This document shows positions 48,111 through 57,816 of a DNA stretch of 64,000 nt, piece by piece. The first letter of the stretch is position 1. The number at the start of each line of letters is the position of its first letter. The DNA comes from Shewanella sediminis HAW-EB3. Lineage in GTDB: Bacteria; Pseudomonadota; Gammaproteobacteria; Enterobacterales; Shewanellaceae. The stretch covers positions 868,001 through 932,000 of the forward strand of contig NC_009831.1 of assembly GCF_000018025.1 (NCBI RefSeq), in the 5' to 3' direction. The notes under the pieces were generated by a model. That model was given only the letters and a program-made list of their open reading frames with translations, did no database searches and had not been told where the DNA came from. The translations under genes were made by a program, and so were the position numbers.

Positions 48111-49082
48111 ATGCAAATGACATGGAAAAAAGGCGCCTTAATCGCGGCCTTGATAATTTTTATTGGTTATATCGTCAGCGTTTGGTGGAGTGTTGCACCT
48201 GATGTATTGAGTCACCAAGAGTTGAAGTCAGAAGTTAGCAGTGAGGTCGTTGGCTATGCGACAACCACCTCATTGATACTTACCATGGAGAAGCTACTCG
48301 ATAAGAGTGGTGGTTGGTTATCCAATGACGTAATGCCTCCATCTGTATTTATGGACAATATGCCGGCATTTGAATTTGGTGCACTCGAACAAGCCCGAGA
48401 TCTGGCGCTTATTATGAGAAAAGAGTTCAGTCGCTCTCAATCTCAATCCGCTGCCGATAAAGATCTGTTAGCTGCGCACTCTAAACTTAATATTGAACAC
48501 ACCAGCTGGCTGGTTCCGAGTGCGGAAGGTGAATACAGAGATGCGATTAAACTATTAAAAGTGTATCGGGCTAAAATATCTGATCCAGCCAATCAGGACG
48601 CCCAGTTTTATGCTCGAGCCGATAACCTTAATGAATGGCTGAAAGAGGTTCAAAAGCGCCTCGGCAGCATGTCGCAACGCCTGTCTGCAAGCGTGGGACA
48701 GGAACGGTTGAATACCGACCTCGCCGGAGATAGCGAAGCAAGCCAATCGACACCTAACAATGCGAGTAAGCAGATAAAGACGAGTTGGTGGAAAATTGAC
48801 GATGTATTTTATGAAACACGTGGCGCGACATGGGCGCTACTGAATTTTATGAAGGCGATTGAAGTTGATTTTGCCGATGTTTTGAAAAAGAAGAATGCTG
48901 AAGTCAGTTTGCAACAAATTATTCGTGAACTGGAAGAGACACAACAATCAGTCTGGAGCCCCATGATCTTAAATGGTTCGGGTTTCGGCGTTGTCGCTAA
49001 TCACTCTTTGGTGATGGCTAACTATATTTCCCGCGCTAATGCGGCTGTTATCGATCTAACTAACTTATTAACTAAAGGTTAA
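48111..49082 (+). CDS. DUF2333 family protein
   Basis: A 323-residue protein with an N-terminal membrane anchor (about 7-29) and a large helical domain (WLSNDVMPPSVFMDNMPAFEFGALEQARD seen in two parts). The pattern fits DUF2333, common in Shewanella and Pseudomonas and of unknown function. AGGAG at 48098-48102 supports ATG 48111. It is followed after 7 bp by the TIGR04219 gene, a likely operon. Confidence 0.8.
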   Translation: MQMTWKKGALIAALIIFIGYIVSVWWSVAPDVLSHQELKSEVSSEVVGYATTTSLILTMEKLLDKSGGWLSNDVMPPSVFMDNMPAFEFGALEQARDLALIMRKEFSRSQSQSAADKDLLAAHSKLNIEHTSWLVPSAEGEYRDAIKLLKVYRAKISDPANQDAQFYARADNLNEWLKEVQKRLGSMSQRLSASVGQERLNTDLAGDSEASQSTPNNASKQIKTSWWKIDDVFYETRGATWALLNFMKAIEVDFADVLKKKNAEVSLQQIIRELEETQQSVWSPMILNGSGFGVVANHSLVMANYISRANAAVIDLTNLLTKG

Positions 49083-49089
49083 TTACATA

Positions 49090-49854
49090 ATGAAAAAAAC
49101 ATTACTTGCATGTGCCCTGCTTGGTTCACTGGCTGCTACCTCTGTTCAGGCTGCTTCACTGGTAGGATTTAAAGTCGGTGGTGATTACTGGAAGGCGGAT
49201 ACAAGTGGAACTTTTGCTGAAAATGGTCAACCGCAGCAAGACTTTAACTATAGTTCTGACTCTCAGGGCAGTGTTTGGGTGGCTGTTGAGCACGGGATCC
49301 CACTTATTCCTAACTTCAAGATCCGTGAAAATAGTTTGGATTCGGGTGGTAATGCAAGTCTTGCAACGGGGACTACGATGAACTTCGGCGGTAAAGAGTT
49401 TACCGGTGATATTTCATCGAATACCGATCTCAGTAATACTGATTTCGTCCTCTATTATGAGTTGTTAGATAACGATATGGTGGCATTAGATTTAGGTGCC
49501 GCATATAAGAAGATGCATGGTTCGTTCCGTGTGAATCAATTAGATACTAATGGTGTGTCTCGTCAAAACTCAGAGAAAGAGCTCGATAGCGGTATTGTGA
49601 TGGCCTATGCCGATGCACAGGTTGGCGTTCCGGGTCTGGGTCTTTACGGTTTTGCCGAAGTGATGGTCGGTATCGATGAGTCCAGCGTCTATGATTACTC
49701 TGTAGGTTTAGGGTGGCAGTTTGATGGTACTGCGTTAGATACTAAGGTGCGCGTGGGTTACCGTGACTTTAGCTTCGATGTAAATGACTTCGATGGTGTG
49801 AGTACAAACTCACAGTTTAAGGGTTACTTCGCCGGTGTCGAACTGGTGTTCTAA
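49090..49854 (+). CDS. TIGR04219 family outer-membrane beta-barrel protein
   Basis: A 254-residue protein with signal peptide ending SVQAA (about 22) and strongly alternating beta strands, ending FKGYFAGVELVF with terminal Phe. The pattern LVGFKVGGDYWKADTSGTF and IPLIPNFKIREN fits TIGR04219, a short barrel family of marine gammaproteobacteria with no known function. Confidence 0.85.
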   Translation: MKKTLLACALLGSLAATSVQAASLVGFKVGGDYWKADTSGTFAENGQPQQDFNYSSDSQGSVWVAVEHGIPLIPNFKIRENSLDSGGNASLATGTTMNFGGKEFTGDISSNTDLSNTDFVLYYELLDNDMVALDLGAAYKKMHGSFRVNQLDTNGVSRQNSEKELDSGIVMAYADAQVGVPGLGLYGFAEVMVGIDESSVYDYSVGLGWQFDGTALDTKVRVGYRDFSFDVNDFDGVSTNSQFKGYFAGVELVF

Positions 49855-49902
49855 TACTAATTAGTATATTACTCAAATATTTGCCAAATGTTTGAGTAAT
49901 AA

Positions 49903-49937
49903 AAAACCGCCACTAACTGAATTAGTGGCGGTTTTTT
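49903..49937. terminator. Bidirectional terminator between the barrel gene and tolC
   Basis: AAAACCGCCACTAA (49903-49916) pairs exactly with TTAGTGGCGGTTTT (49922-49935), with A and T runs on the two sides, so it can serve both convergent genes. Confidence 0.92.
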
Positions 49938-49988
49938 TGTATTTATACCCAAACCGAGACCAAGCTTTAGCCTGGTCTAATCATCGAC

Positions 49989-51314
49989 TTATGGCGTTAC
50001 AGCTTGTGCTGTCAGGCCGTTGTTGATCGCGATGACGTCATCTTCATTCAAGGTTCCGGCGGCTTGCTTAAGTGCCAGAATCGAGTTGATATAACCGTAA
50101 CGCGCATCAGATAACTGACGCTTAGAATCATAGAGATCACGCGTTCGGTTTAGTACATCAACAATAGTACGGGTACCGACCTCGAAACCTGCTTGAGTCG
50201 CCTTCAAGGCGCTCTCTGAAGAGAGTACCGACTGCTCGTAAGCTTTAATCGAGCTGATTGAAGCGCCTACGTTGTTAAAGTTGTTGCGGACATCTTTAAC
50301 GACCTTACGGTAGGTCTGTTCAAGCTTTTCACTCGCATCAACAAACTGATACTGAGCTTGATTGACTTTTGATGTGACTTTAAAGCCTTCAAAGATCGGT
50401 ACGCTCAATGTCAAAGCGACATTGGCATTATCAAAATCGCTTTTATCTTTAAGCTCGTCTTTCTGCTCAAGGTTAGTCGTATAGCCCGCATTTAAACTTA
50501 GCGAAGGCATGTGACCCGCTTTATAGAGGCTGATGGTCTCTTGAGCGATATCTTTACCGATACGTCTGGTCATCAGGTCGACACTGTTTGTCTCAGCCAT
50601 TTTCAACCAGTCGTTAGGTTGTGCTGGAGCTGGGGTGACCGCGGTGAAACGAGTGGTATCTAAGATATTGATAGACTTATGATCGATACCTGTAATTTCA
50701 CGCAATGCTTCGTAGCTGTTGATCAACTGGTTTTCTGATAAAATTTCAGAGGCGCGAGCCAAGTCAAACTGAGCCTGAGCTTCGTGTACATCGGTAATGG
50801 CAGTCAGACCTACGGCAAATCTTTGCTTCGTCTGCTCTAGCTGACGTTCGATAGCACGTTTCTCAGAACCTTTAAATTCGAAGTTATCTTTAGCCGATAA
50901 AACGTCGAAATAGGCACCGGATACTCGGATGATTAGCTTTTGCAGTTCCGAGGCATAAGCGGCATCGGCCTGAGAAGCCGCAAGCTCGGCTAAGCTTAGT
51001 CCTACCCATGCGCTGTGGTCGTAAATCACCTGGTTCAGGGTGACACCGGCATTCAGGCCGCTGTTATATTCGCTTTCTGAAACATTAGTCCAACTTTTAC
51101 CATAACCTACGCTTGCGCTGATGGTAGGAAGTAACGGCGCACGGTTTTCTTCAATCTGTTCGTACAGGGCATCTCGCTGAGCCTTTGCCTGTAAGGCGAT
51201 AGGATCACTTGTAAGCGCTTGTTCGTAAATCTGCAATAAATCATCGGCCTGTACGGCTGACGTTGTGGCTGCAAGCGTTAAAGCTGCACATATCGTTCGG
51301 ATCTTGAATTTCAT
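49989..51314 (-). CDS. tolC: Outer-membrane efflux channel TolC
   Basis: A 441-residue outer-membrane factor forming the trimeric exit duct for RND/ABC efflux and type I secretion. Signal peptide ends SAVQA (about 23); two OEP repeats span about 25-220 and 230-425. Features include DLLQIYEQALTSDPIALQAK at the N-terminus and the VGTRTIVDVLNRTRDLYDSK helix. nudF, divergent next to it, is the usual neighbour in gammaproteobacteria. Confidence 0.94.
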   Translation of the reverse strand: MKFKIRTICAALTLAATTSAVQADDLLQIYEQALTSDPIALQAKAQRDALYEQIEENRAPLLPTISASVGYGKSWTNVSESEYNSGLNAGVTLNQVIYDHSAWVGLSLAELAASQADAAYASELQKLIIRVSGAYFDVLSAKDNFEFKGSEKRAIERQLEQTKQRFAVGLTAITDVHEAQAQFDLARASEILSENQLINSYEALREITGIDHKSINILDTTRFTAVTPAPAQPNDWLKMAETNSVDLMTRRIGKDIAQETISLYKAGHMPSLSLNAGYTTNLEQKDELKDKSDFDNANVALTLSVPIFEGFKVTSKVNQAQYQFVDASEKLEQTYRKVVKDVRNNFNNVGASISSIKAYEQSVLSSESALKATQAGFEVGTRTIVDVLNRTRDLYDSKRQLSDARYGYINSILALKQAAGTLNEDDVIAINNGLTAQAVTP

Positions 51315-51625
51315 TAGTTGTCCTTTTTAGACAAAATCCTCCACTGGAGGAGCCATTTAACTTTTATAGCTAAGTGATACCTCACAAAAACTGTAAGGCG
51401 GTTTGCGCTTCCCGACGCTTCCCGATACATCTAAACTTAATGACTATTTCATTTAAGAGATAGATATTAAGAAATTACCTGTTTTTAAGTCAACTATGAA
51501 TTGTAACAGTTTTTGATTTTAATTATGCTTTTTCTGTCGATTTTGTCTGCACCATTTGTTTAGCGTTGCTTTTGGCAACAGCTAATGGTTTATTACTGCA
51601 AAAACGATCCAATATGGAGGTTTAA
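51315..51625. other. Divergent promoter region tolC / nudF
   Basis: 311 bp without genes. A direct repeat CGCTTCCCGA occurs twice around 51407-51425. AT-rich DNA (51430-51530) and GGAGG before nudF (51615-51619) are visible; no convincing operator was recognised. Confidence 0.45.
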
Positions 51626-52240
51626 ATGAAACAAAAATATAGCCGTCAGGATGTCGAATTGTTGGAAAAGAGGACTCTCTTTAAAGGTTTCTTTACCTTG
51701 GATGAATACCGGTTCAAGCATCGGTTATTCGATGGTGGCTGGAGCGGTGAGATTGTCCGGGAAGTGTTTGAGAGGGGAGATGCTGTTATTGTGTTGCCCT
51801 ATGATCCCATCACAGATCAGGTCATTTTAATCGAACAGATAAGGATCCCTGCATTTCAATCGGCCCAGACTCCATGGTTACTGGAGTTGGTTGCAGGCAT
51901 GATTGAACCTGGGGAGTCCTCCTTAAATGTGGCATCAAGAGAGCTTAAAGAGGAAGCCGGGATAAGAGCTAAGAGGATTGAGAAGATCGCGAACTATTTT
52001 TCAAGCCCTGGTGGTTCAAGCGAGAAATATGATTTTTTCTGGGCTGAAGTTGATGCAAGCCAGGCGAAGGGCGTGCACGGGCTGAGTGAAGAGCATGAGG
52101 ATATACAAGTTCATGTCATGGGGCGTGAGGAAGCATTTACTTTAGTGAAAGATGGTATAATCAATAATGCGTCTACCGTTATTGGACTGCAGTGGCTTGA
52201 GCTGAACTATAAAACACTAACTTTAAGTCATAAGTCGTAA
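51626..52240 (+). CDS. nudF: ADP-ribose pyrophosphatase NudF
   Basis: A 204-residue Nudix hydrolase cleaving ADP-ribose to AMP and ribose-5-phosphate. The Nudix box GX5EX7REUXEEXGU is exact (GMIEPGE to RELKEEAGI, about 91-113). A Pro 15-17 residues after the box (SSPGG) is typical for ADP-ribose specificity. Starts the nudF-yqiB-cpdA-yqiA-parE order known from E. coli. Confidence 0.95.
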   Translation: MKQKYSRQDVELLEKRTLFKGFFTLDEYRFKHRLFDGGWSGEIVREVFERGDAVIVLPYDPITDQVILIEQIRIPAFQSAQTPWLLELVAGMIEPGESSLNVASRELKEEAGIRAKRIEKIANYFSSPGGSSEKYDFFWAEVDASQAKGVHGLSEEHEDIQVHVMGREEAFTLVKDGIINNASTVIGLQWLELNYKTLTLSHKS

Positions 52241-52296
52241 GCATTGAAGGTTAATGTCTTAAGCTTGAATCAAACATTATTGAAAGAGAAATACCC

Positions 52297-52746
52297 GTGA
52301 GTAAGACTGCATGTAGCTTAAATCCTAAGAGGTACCGGCCTGATGTAAACAGGTTTTTATCTCTTTGCGGCCGAAATTATTTCTACATTTTGCGTTGGCT
52401 ACCTGTCGATGTGAGGCAAGGTGATGTCTGGCAAGTTGAGGGGGAGTTTGGTTGCCTCGTTGTGCGCTTACTCGAAAATACCAAATATACTCAACTGATC
52501 GAGATCTCAAGAGAGCTGAGTCAATCTGATTACGTCCACTCTCCACAGGTCTGTGTAAGAGTTTATCATGATGCTAAATTAGCAGAAGTGTTAACTAGTC
52601 GACAGATTTATCAATTGCGTCCGGTATATGATTATCCAAATATACGTATGCACCATCGTGATGAAAAGTATCAGGTCAATGCTTTTCTGGAAGAGTTATT
52701 AAAGATCGATAGCCACATGAGTGCGATTTGTTTGTCAGAATCTTAG
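52297..52746 (+). CDS. yqiB: DUF1249 family protein YqiB
   Basis: A 149-residue cytoplasmic protein of unknown function between nudF and cpdA. GTG start at 52297 after AAAGAGAAA. The family segment VRVYHDAKLAEV and YPNIRMHHRDEKYQVNAFL near the C-terminus are seen. Confidence 0.9.
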   Translation: MSKTACSLNPKRYRPDVNRFLSLCGRNYFYILRWLPVDVRQGDVWQVEGEFGCLVVRLLENTKYTQLIEISRELSQSDYVHSPQVCVRVYHDAKLAEVLTSRQIYQLRPVYDYPNIRMHHRDEKYQVNAFLEELLKIDSHMSAICLSES

Positions 52747-52755
52747 GGTTTAATT

Positions 52756-53595
52756 GTGTTAAAAGAGGCTATCTCTTATTCAATCGATGATAATGCGAGT
52801 GTGCGAGTCGTACAGATTACCGACCCACACCTGTTTGCCGATCCTGATGCTCAGCTGCTAGGAGTCAATACGGCGCAAAGTCTAGATGCGGTACTCAATA
52901 CGATTAATGCCGTACATTATCCTGCCGATTTTATGCTGGCTACCGGGGATATCAGTCAAGACTATTCCGGCGAATCCTATCATAACTTTGTACGAGCTAT
53001 TGCTCCCCTCGAGTTGCCTTGTCATTATCTTCCGGGCAATCATGATGATCCTCGTATCATGCGTCTTAATATGCAGGGCCCGAAGATTTTTGGTCAAAGA
53101 AGAATCTTAGCCGGAAATTGGCAGATCATAATGTTAGATTCTACGGTTCGGGGGAAGCCCGGTGGGCACATGTCTGATAGTGAGATTGACATTATTAAGA
53201 GCGCCGTCGCCGACCAACCCGATCGCTATACCTTGCTTGTCATGCATCATAACCCGATATTAGTAAATTGCGCTTGGCTGGATCAGCACTGTATGGATAA
53301 CGGTAACGATTTCATTAAGCAAGTGGCTGAACTACCACAGGTAAAAGGATTGCTGTGGGGGCATGTACACCAAAAATTGGACCAAAAACACCCTGGGAAG
53401 CATGGCATGGTGCATTTGATGGCGACACCATCAACCTGTATTCAATTCAAACCGAAATCTTCCTATTTTGCATTGGATGCCCTTCAACCCGGTTACCGAT
53501 TGCTTGAGCTAAAAGCTAACGGTACTATTTTAACTAATATTTACAGGGTGCCTGGTGACAACTTCTCACCAGATAGAGACGCGAGTGGTTATTAG
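52756..53595 (+). CDS. cpdA: 3',5'-cyclic-AMP phosphodiesterase CpdA
   Basis: A 279-residue calcineurin-like metallophosphoesterase lowering cAMP and hence CRP activity. GTG start. Metal motifs in order: QITDPHLF, ATGDISQD, LPGNHDD, VMHHNP and GHVHQ. Position with nudF, yqiB and yqiA supports CpdA over other phosphoesterases. Confidence 0.93.
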   Translation: MLKEAISYSIDDNASVRVVQITDPHLFADPDAQLLGVNTAQSLDAVLNTINAVHYPADFMLATGDISQDYSGESYHNFVRAIAPLELPCHYLPGNHDDPRIMRLNMQGPKIFGQRRILAGNWQIIMLDSTVRGKPGGHMSDSEIDIIKSAVADQPDRYTLLVMHHNPILVNCAWLDQHCMDNGNDFIKQVAELPQVKGLLWGHVHQKLDQKHPGKHGMVHLMATPSTCIQFKPKSSYFALDALQPGYRLLELKANGTILTNIYRVPGDNFSPDRDASGY

Positions 53596-53827
53596 GCTGC
53601 TCGCAAGATCACGAGTAGAACATCAAGGAGTCGCCATTCCAATCATCAAGGTTTCATATATGTTACAAATTTAGCGCCTTGAGCCGAGTTATTAGCCGCT
53701 AATACTTGGTAGAAACCTCAGCAAGTGTTAGCATTCTATCGGTTGTTTATTGTATTTTTTTCGATGACTCCCACTGGTTGATCCATTGTGGTTATTCATA
53801 ACGTGAATAATCAAAAAATGAGGAAAT

Positions 53828-54406
53828 ATGCTGCTCTATATTCACGGGTTTAATAGTTCCCCATTATCAGAAAAAGGAATTGTTACTGCACAGTTCATTG
53901 CTGAGCATTACCCGGATCTTATTTTTTTGCAGCCTCAGTTACCTTCCTGCCCTAAAGAAGCGATGACCTTGTTATGTGGCCTGGTTGAGTCAGCACTCGA
54001 TGCCGGTGAAGCATTGACCTTTATCGGTTCCTCTCTAGGTGGGTATTTTGCGAGTTATTTAGCTGAAAAATATGGTGGACGCTCGGCACTGATAAACCCT
54101 GCTGTGACACCATTTGATCTCTTCGATGAGTTTATCGGCCCTCAGCATAACCCTTATACCGATGAGCATTATCAGGTTACTCCTGAACATAAATATGACG
54201 TCGCCGAGTTTAATACCGAAGTCATCTTTAACCCGGATCGTTTCTTTGTGTTATTGCAATCGGGTGATGAAGTTCTAGATTATCGACAAGCCGTTCAGAA
54301 ATACCACTGTTGCCAACTTCTGGTTGAAGCCGGTGGTGATCATAGTTTTATAGGCTATGAAAAGCAGTTGCATTCCATCTGCCAGTTTCTGTTTCTTGAC
54401 AAATAG
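53828..54406 (+). CDS. yqiA: YqiA-type alpha/beta-hydrolase esterase
   Basis: A 192-residue small esterase. Nucleophile elbow GSSLGGY (Ser about 69), HGFNSSP oxyanion region and C-terminal catalytic histidine in GGDHSF. The gene lies immediately upstream of parE as in E. coli. In vivo substrate unknown. Confidence 0.92.
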   Translation: MLLYIHGFNSSPLSEKGIVTAQFIAEHYPDLIFLQPQLPSCPKEAMTLLCGLVESALDAGEALTFIGSSLGGYFASYLAEKYGGRSALINPAVTPFDLFDEFIGPQHNPYTDEHYQVTPEHKYDVAEFNTEVIFNPDRFFVLLQSGDEVLDYRQAVQKYHCCQLLVEAGGDHSFIGYEKQLHSICQFLFLDK

Positions 54407-54454
54407 CCATGTAGGGCCTCAACATGGCCTGAATAACAATATATTGTGTGTGCC

Positions 54455-56341
54455 ATGACAAACCAATACACCTCAGATGCCATCGAAGTCTTAAATGGGC
54501 TCGATCCAGTTAAACGCCGCCCTGGTATGTATACCGATACCACGCGTCCTAACCACTTGGGACAAGAGGTTATCGACAACAGTGTCGATGAAGCATTAGC
54601 AGGACACGCGACTAAGATCGATGTCATCTTGCATAAAGATAACTCTCTCGAGGTTATTGATGATGGCCGAGGGATGCCCGTAGATATTCACCCTGAAGAG
54701 GGGATCCCTGGCGTCGAATTGATCTTAACTAAACTGCACGCCGGCGGTAAGTTCTCGAATGATAACTATCAATTTTCGGGTGGCTTGCATGGCGTCGGGA
54801 TCTCAGTGGTTAATGCGTTATCGAGCCGTGTAGAAATTACGGTTAGACGTAATGGCATTGTTTATGACATGGCTTTCGAGCACGGTCATAAGGTCGAAGA
54901 CCTTGTTGAAACCGGAACTTGTGGCCGTAGAAATTCAGGAACTCGAGTTCACTTTTGGCCGACTCCCAGTTACTTCGATTTTGAAAATTTCTCTATTTCC
55001 AAGCTTGTATACCTGTTAAAAGCCAAAGCGGTTTTGTGTCCCGGACTTAAGATCAAGTTTGTGAACAAGCAAACTGATGAGGTCTTAGAGTGGTACTATG
55101 AAAGCGGATTAACAGATTATCTTACCTCGTCGATTAAAGATGCACTCATGTTGCCTGAAGAGCCATTTGTAGGCAGCTTGAAGGGGAATCTTGAGGCGGT
55201 AGATTGGGCGATAACCTGGTTGCCTGAGGGAGGAGATTACCTCAATGAAAGCTATGTTAACCTCATTCCTACCCCACTGGGGGGGACTCATGTTAATGGT
55301 TTCAGGCAGGGCTTGCTCGACTCCATGCGCGAGTTCTGCGAGTTTCGTAACCTGATCCCAAGAGGGATAAAACTGACCCCCGAAGATATTTGGGATCGCA
55401 GTAGCTTTATTTTATCGGTCAAGATGCAAGACCCTCAATTTTCCGGACAGACTAAAGAGAAGTTGTCGAGTCGCCAAAGTGCAGCGTTTGTTTCGGGTAT
55501 TGTCAGAGATGCGTTTAGTCTCTGGCTTAATACCCATACTGAACAGGCCGAAGCACTCGCCGAAATGTGCATCAACAATGCACAGAAACGATTGAAATCT
55601 GCGAAGAAAGTCGCACGTAAGAAGGTAACCTCGGGTCCAGCTCTGCCAGGTAAATTAACTGACTGTAGTGGCCAAGATCCTATGCGAGGAGAGCTATTCC
55701 TGGTGGAGGGTGACTCTGCGGGAGGAAGTGCTAAGCAGGCTCGAGATCGTGAGTTTCAGGCGATAATGCCCCTGAGAGGTAAAATCCTAAATACTTGGGA
55801 GGTCGATGCAAGTCAGGTACTGGCATCCCAAGAGGTACATGATATCTCAGTTGCCATAGGGTGCGATCCGGATTGTGATAATATTTCAGAGCTAAGGTAT
55901 GGCAAAATATGCATATTAGCCGATGCGGATTCTGATGGTTTACATATTGCGACCCTGCTTTGTGCTCTGTTTATGAAGCACTATAAAGTGTTGGTTGAGC
56001 ATGGACATATCTATGTCGCCATGCCGCCTCTGTTCCGTGTCGATGTGGGGAAAGAGGTTTTTTATGCCCTGGATGAGGCGGAAAAAGAGGGCATACTGGA
56101 TCGAATTGCAGCTGAGAAGAAGAAAGGTAAAGTTCAGGTTACCCGATTTAAAGGATTGGGTGAGATGAATCCGCTGCAGTTGAGGGAAACGACGATGGAT
56201 CCCAATACTCGTAGGTTGGTTCAGCTTACGGTCGATGATGCCGAAGCGACAATTGCGCTGATGGATATGTTACTTGCCAAGAAACGCTCGGGTGATCGAA
56301 AGACTTGGTTAGAGACTAAAGGTGACTTGGCTGATTTTTAG
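54455..56341 (+). CDS. parE: DNA topoisomerase IV subunit B
   Basis: A 628-residue type IIA topoisomerase ATPase subunit for chromosome decatenation. GHKL motifs DNSVDEALAG and DDGRGMPVD, SGGLHGVGISVVNALS lid, Toprim LVEGDSAGGSAKQ and DADSDGLHI. ATG 54455 (MTNQYTSDAIEVL) follows the family start; an upstream in-frame start at 54446 is weaker. Confidence 0.97.
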   Translation: MTNQYTSDAIEVLNGLDPVKRRPGMYTDTTRPNHLGQEVIDNSVDEALAGHATKIDVILHKDNSLEVIDDGRGMPVDIHPEEGIPGVELILTKLHAGGKFSNDNYQFSGGLHGVGISVVNALSSRVEITVRRNGIVYDMAFEHGHKVEDLVETGTCGRRNSGTRVHFWPTPSYFDFENFSISKLVYLLKAKAVLCPGLKIKFVNKQTDEVLEWYYESGLTDYLTSSIKDALMLPEEPFVGSLKGNLEAVDWAITWLPEGGDYLNESYVNLIPTPLGGTHVNGFRQGLLDSMREFCEFRNLIPRGIKLTPEDIWDRSSFILSVKMQDPQFSGQTKEKLSSRQSAAFVSGIVRDAFSLWLNTHTEQAEALAEMCINNAQKRLKSAKKVARKKVTSGPALPGKLTDCSGQDPMRGELFLVEGDSAGGSAKQARDREFQAIMPLRGKILNTWEVDASQVLASQEVHDISVAIGCDPDCDNISELRYGKICILADADSDGLHIATLLCALFMKHYKVLVEHGHIYVAMPPLFRVDVGKEVFYALDEAEKEGILDRIAAEKKKGKVQVTRFKGLGEMNPLQLRETTMDPNTRRLVQLTVDDAEATIALMDMLLAKKRSGDRKTWLETKGDLADF

Positions 56342-56349
56342 CTCCCTGG

Positions 56350-56619
56350 TTATATGCCCAAACCACTTCAAGATGCAGGATTCAGCATGTCGAGAAGTGG
56401 CAGAGTTCAAGGAATAAAATAGTAGGATTAGTTATTCTAATTCAATATTTCATGACGCAGAAAAATGTTGCTTATCGCCTTGCCCTTCGGGAGTTCCCGT
56501 AGAATATCTGCACTGCGTTAGTGATATCAACAAGGGAATAACCATTCTCTCAATCACTGCCTTGTTCAGCTATCCTACGGGAGCTCTGAAACGAGCACCT
56601 TGAGGTAGCTTGGGTATAA
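56350..56619. mobile_element. MITE-like element, about 270 bp, with imperfect terminal inverted repeats
   Basis: The parE-sorbosone-gene gap has TTATATGCCCAAACCACTTC...GATGC (56350-56376) whose inverted, diverged partner ends at TTGGGTATAA (56595-56619; GCACCTTGAGGTAGC...). Arms agree at about 20 of 25 positions. Between them are GGGAGTTCCCGTAG and CTACGGGAGCTC segments, no ORF. Similar TATACCCAAA end-sequences occur at 21775 and 49946. Confidence 0.55.
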
Positions 56620-56652
56620 CAGTAATTAGATAATTAGGCTTAAATAATAAGA

Positions 56653-57816
56653 ATGTTGTTGAATCATACAAAAAAGCATAAAGGGATTTGGTTGTTTTGG
56701 GTTTGTGCCGCTGTGCTATTTAGCCTGGGGGGACAAGCCTTTTCTCAACCTATAATGATCACGGTAACTAAAGGGTTTGGTATAACTCTGTATGCTTCCG
56801 ATTTGGGAGATGCCAAACAGTTAGCGTTGGGAGATAAAGGGACACTATTCGTTGGTTCACATAAGAAGGGCACAATACAGGCTTTGGTTGATAGTAATGC
56901 CGACGGCAGAGTCGATAAGCGTTATGTCATTGCAAAAGGTTTGGAAGCGCCTGAGGCTATCGCATTTTATAAGGGCGACCTTTATGCCGCGGTCGATGAT
57001 AGAATTATTCGTTTTGTCGATATTGAGAACCGTTTAAGGCGCCCCGGTCGCGGTAAAGAAGTTTACGACCGTTTACCGGGCAAAACCAATAAGAGTCGAA
57101 GAGCATTACATTTTGGTCCCGATGGCCGATTGTATGTGGCGATTGGTGCCCCCTGTAATGTCTGTGAGGCTGTAGCACCTTTTGGTAGCATTATCGCCAT
57201 AGATATAGAGAGTGGAAGTAGTGAGCAGATAGCCACGGGTATCCGTAATGTTACTGGCTTTGATTGGTCGCCAATCGATAACGAGCTTTGGTTTGCAGAT
57301 TTAGGACGGGACTGGATGGGCGATAGATTACCGCCAGACGAGATCAATCGTGTTGAGCAAATCGGTGCACATTATGGCTTCCCCTATATTCATGCTAAGT
57401 CTGTGGTTGAACCTGCTTACGACAAGCCGAAAAATCTCAAGATCACGCTTCCGGCCTATGAACTTCCTGCACACGTTGCACCTATGGGGCTTCATTTTTA
57501 TCGTGGTCAACAATTTCCCGCTAAATACCATAATCAGATGTTTGTCGCCGAAAATGGGTCTTGGAATCGATCCAGTAAAATTGGCTACCAGGTTGTGATG
57601 TTGGAGATCGAAAATCAACAAGTGATGAAGCGTAGTACTGTGGTCAGCTTTTTAGACGGGGAATTTCCCGTAGCCAGACCCTACGCTTTATTAACGGCAC
57701 CCGACGGTGCTATGTATATCTCAGATGATCTTAAAGGCAATATCTATCGTTTGTTTTATAAAGATATTATTAAAGAAGAGATTGAACCTGCTCAAAAATT
57801 GGATACTGAACAATGA
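56653..57816 (+). CDS. Sorbosone-dehydrogenase-like six-bladed beta-propeller protein
   Basis: A 387-residue exported protein with N-terminal signal peptide (ending GQAFS, about 32). It matches the L-sorbosone/glucose dehydrogenase-type propeller family: [51 protein letters not shown]. Such enzymes use PQQ or have unknown activity. It lies between parE and parC and its stop overlaps the parC start by 4 nt, so the two are probably translated together. Confidence 0.85.
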   Translation: MLLNHTKKHKGIWLFWVCAAVLFSLGGQAFSQPIMITVTKGFGITLYASDLGDAKQLALGDKGTLFVGSHKKGTIQALVDSNADGRVDKRYVIAKGLEAPEAIAFYKGDLYAAVDDRIIRFVDIENRLRRPGRGKEVYDRLPGKTNKSRRALHFGPDGRLYVAIGAPCNVCEAVAPFGSIIAIDIESGSSEQIATGIRNVTGFDWSPIDNELWFADLGRDWMGDRLPPDEINRVEQIGAHYGFPYIHAKSVVEPAYDKPKNLKITLPAYELPAHVAPMGLHFYRGQQFPAKYHNQMFVAENGSWNRSSKIGYQVVMLEIENQQVMKRSTVVSFLDGEFPVARPYALLTAPDGAMYISDDLKGNIYRLFYKDIIKEEIEPAQKLDTEQ

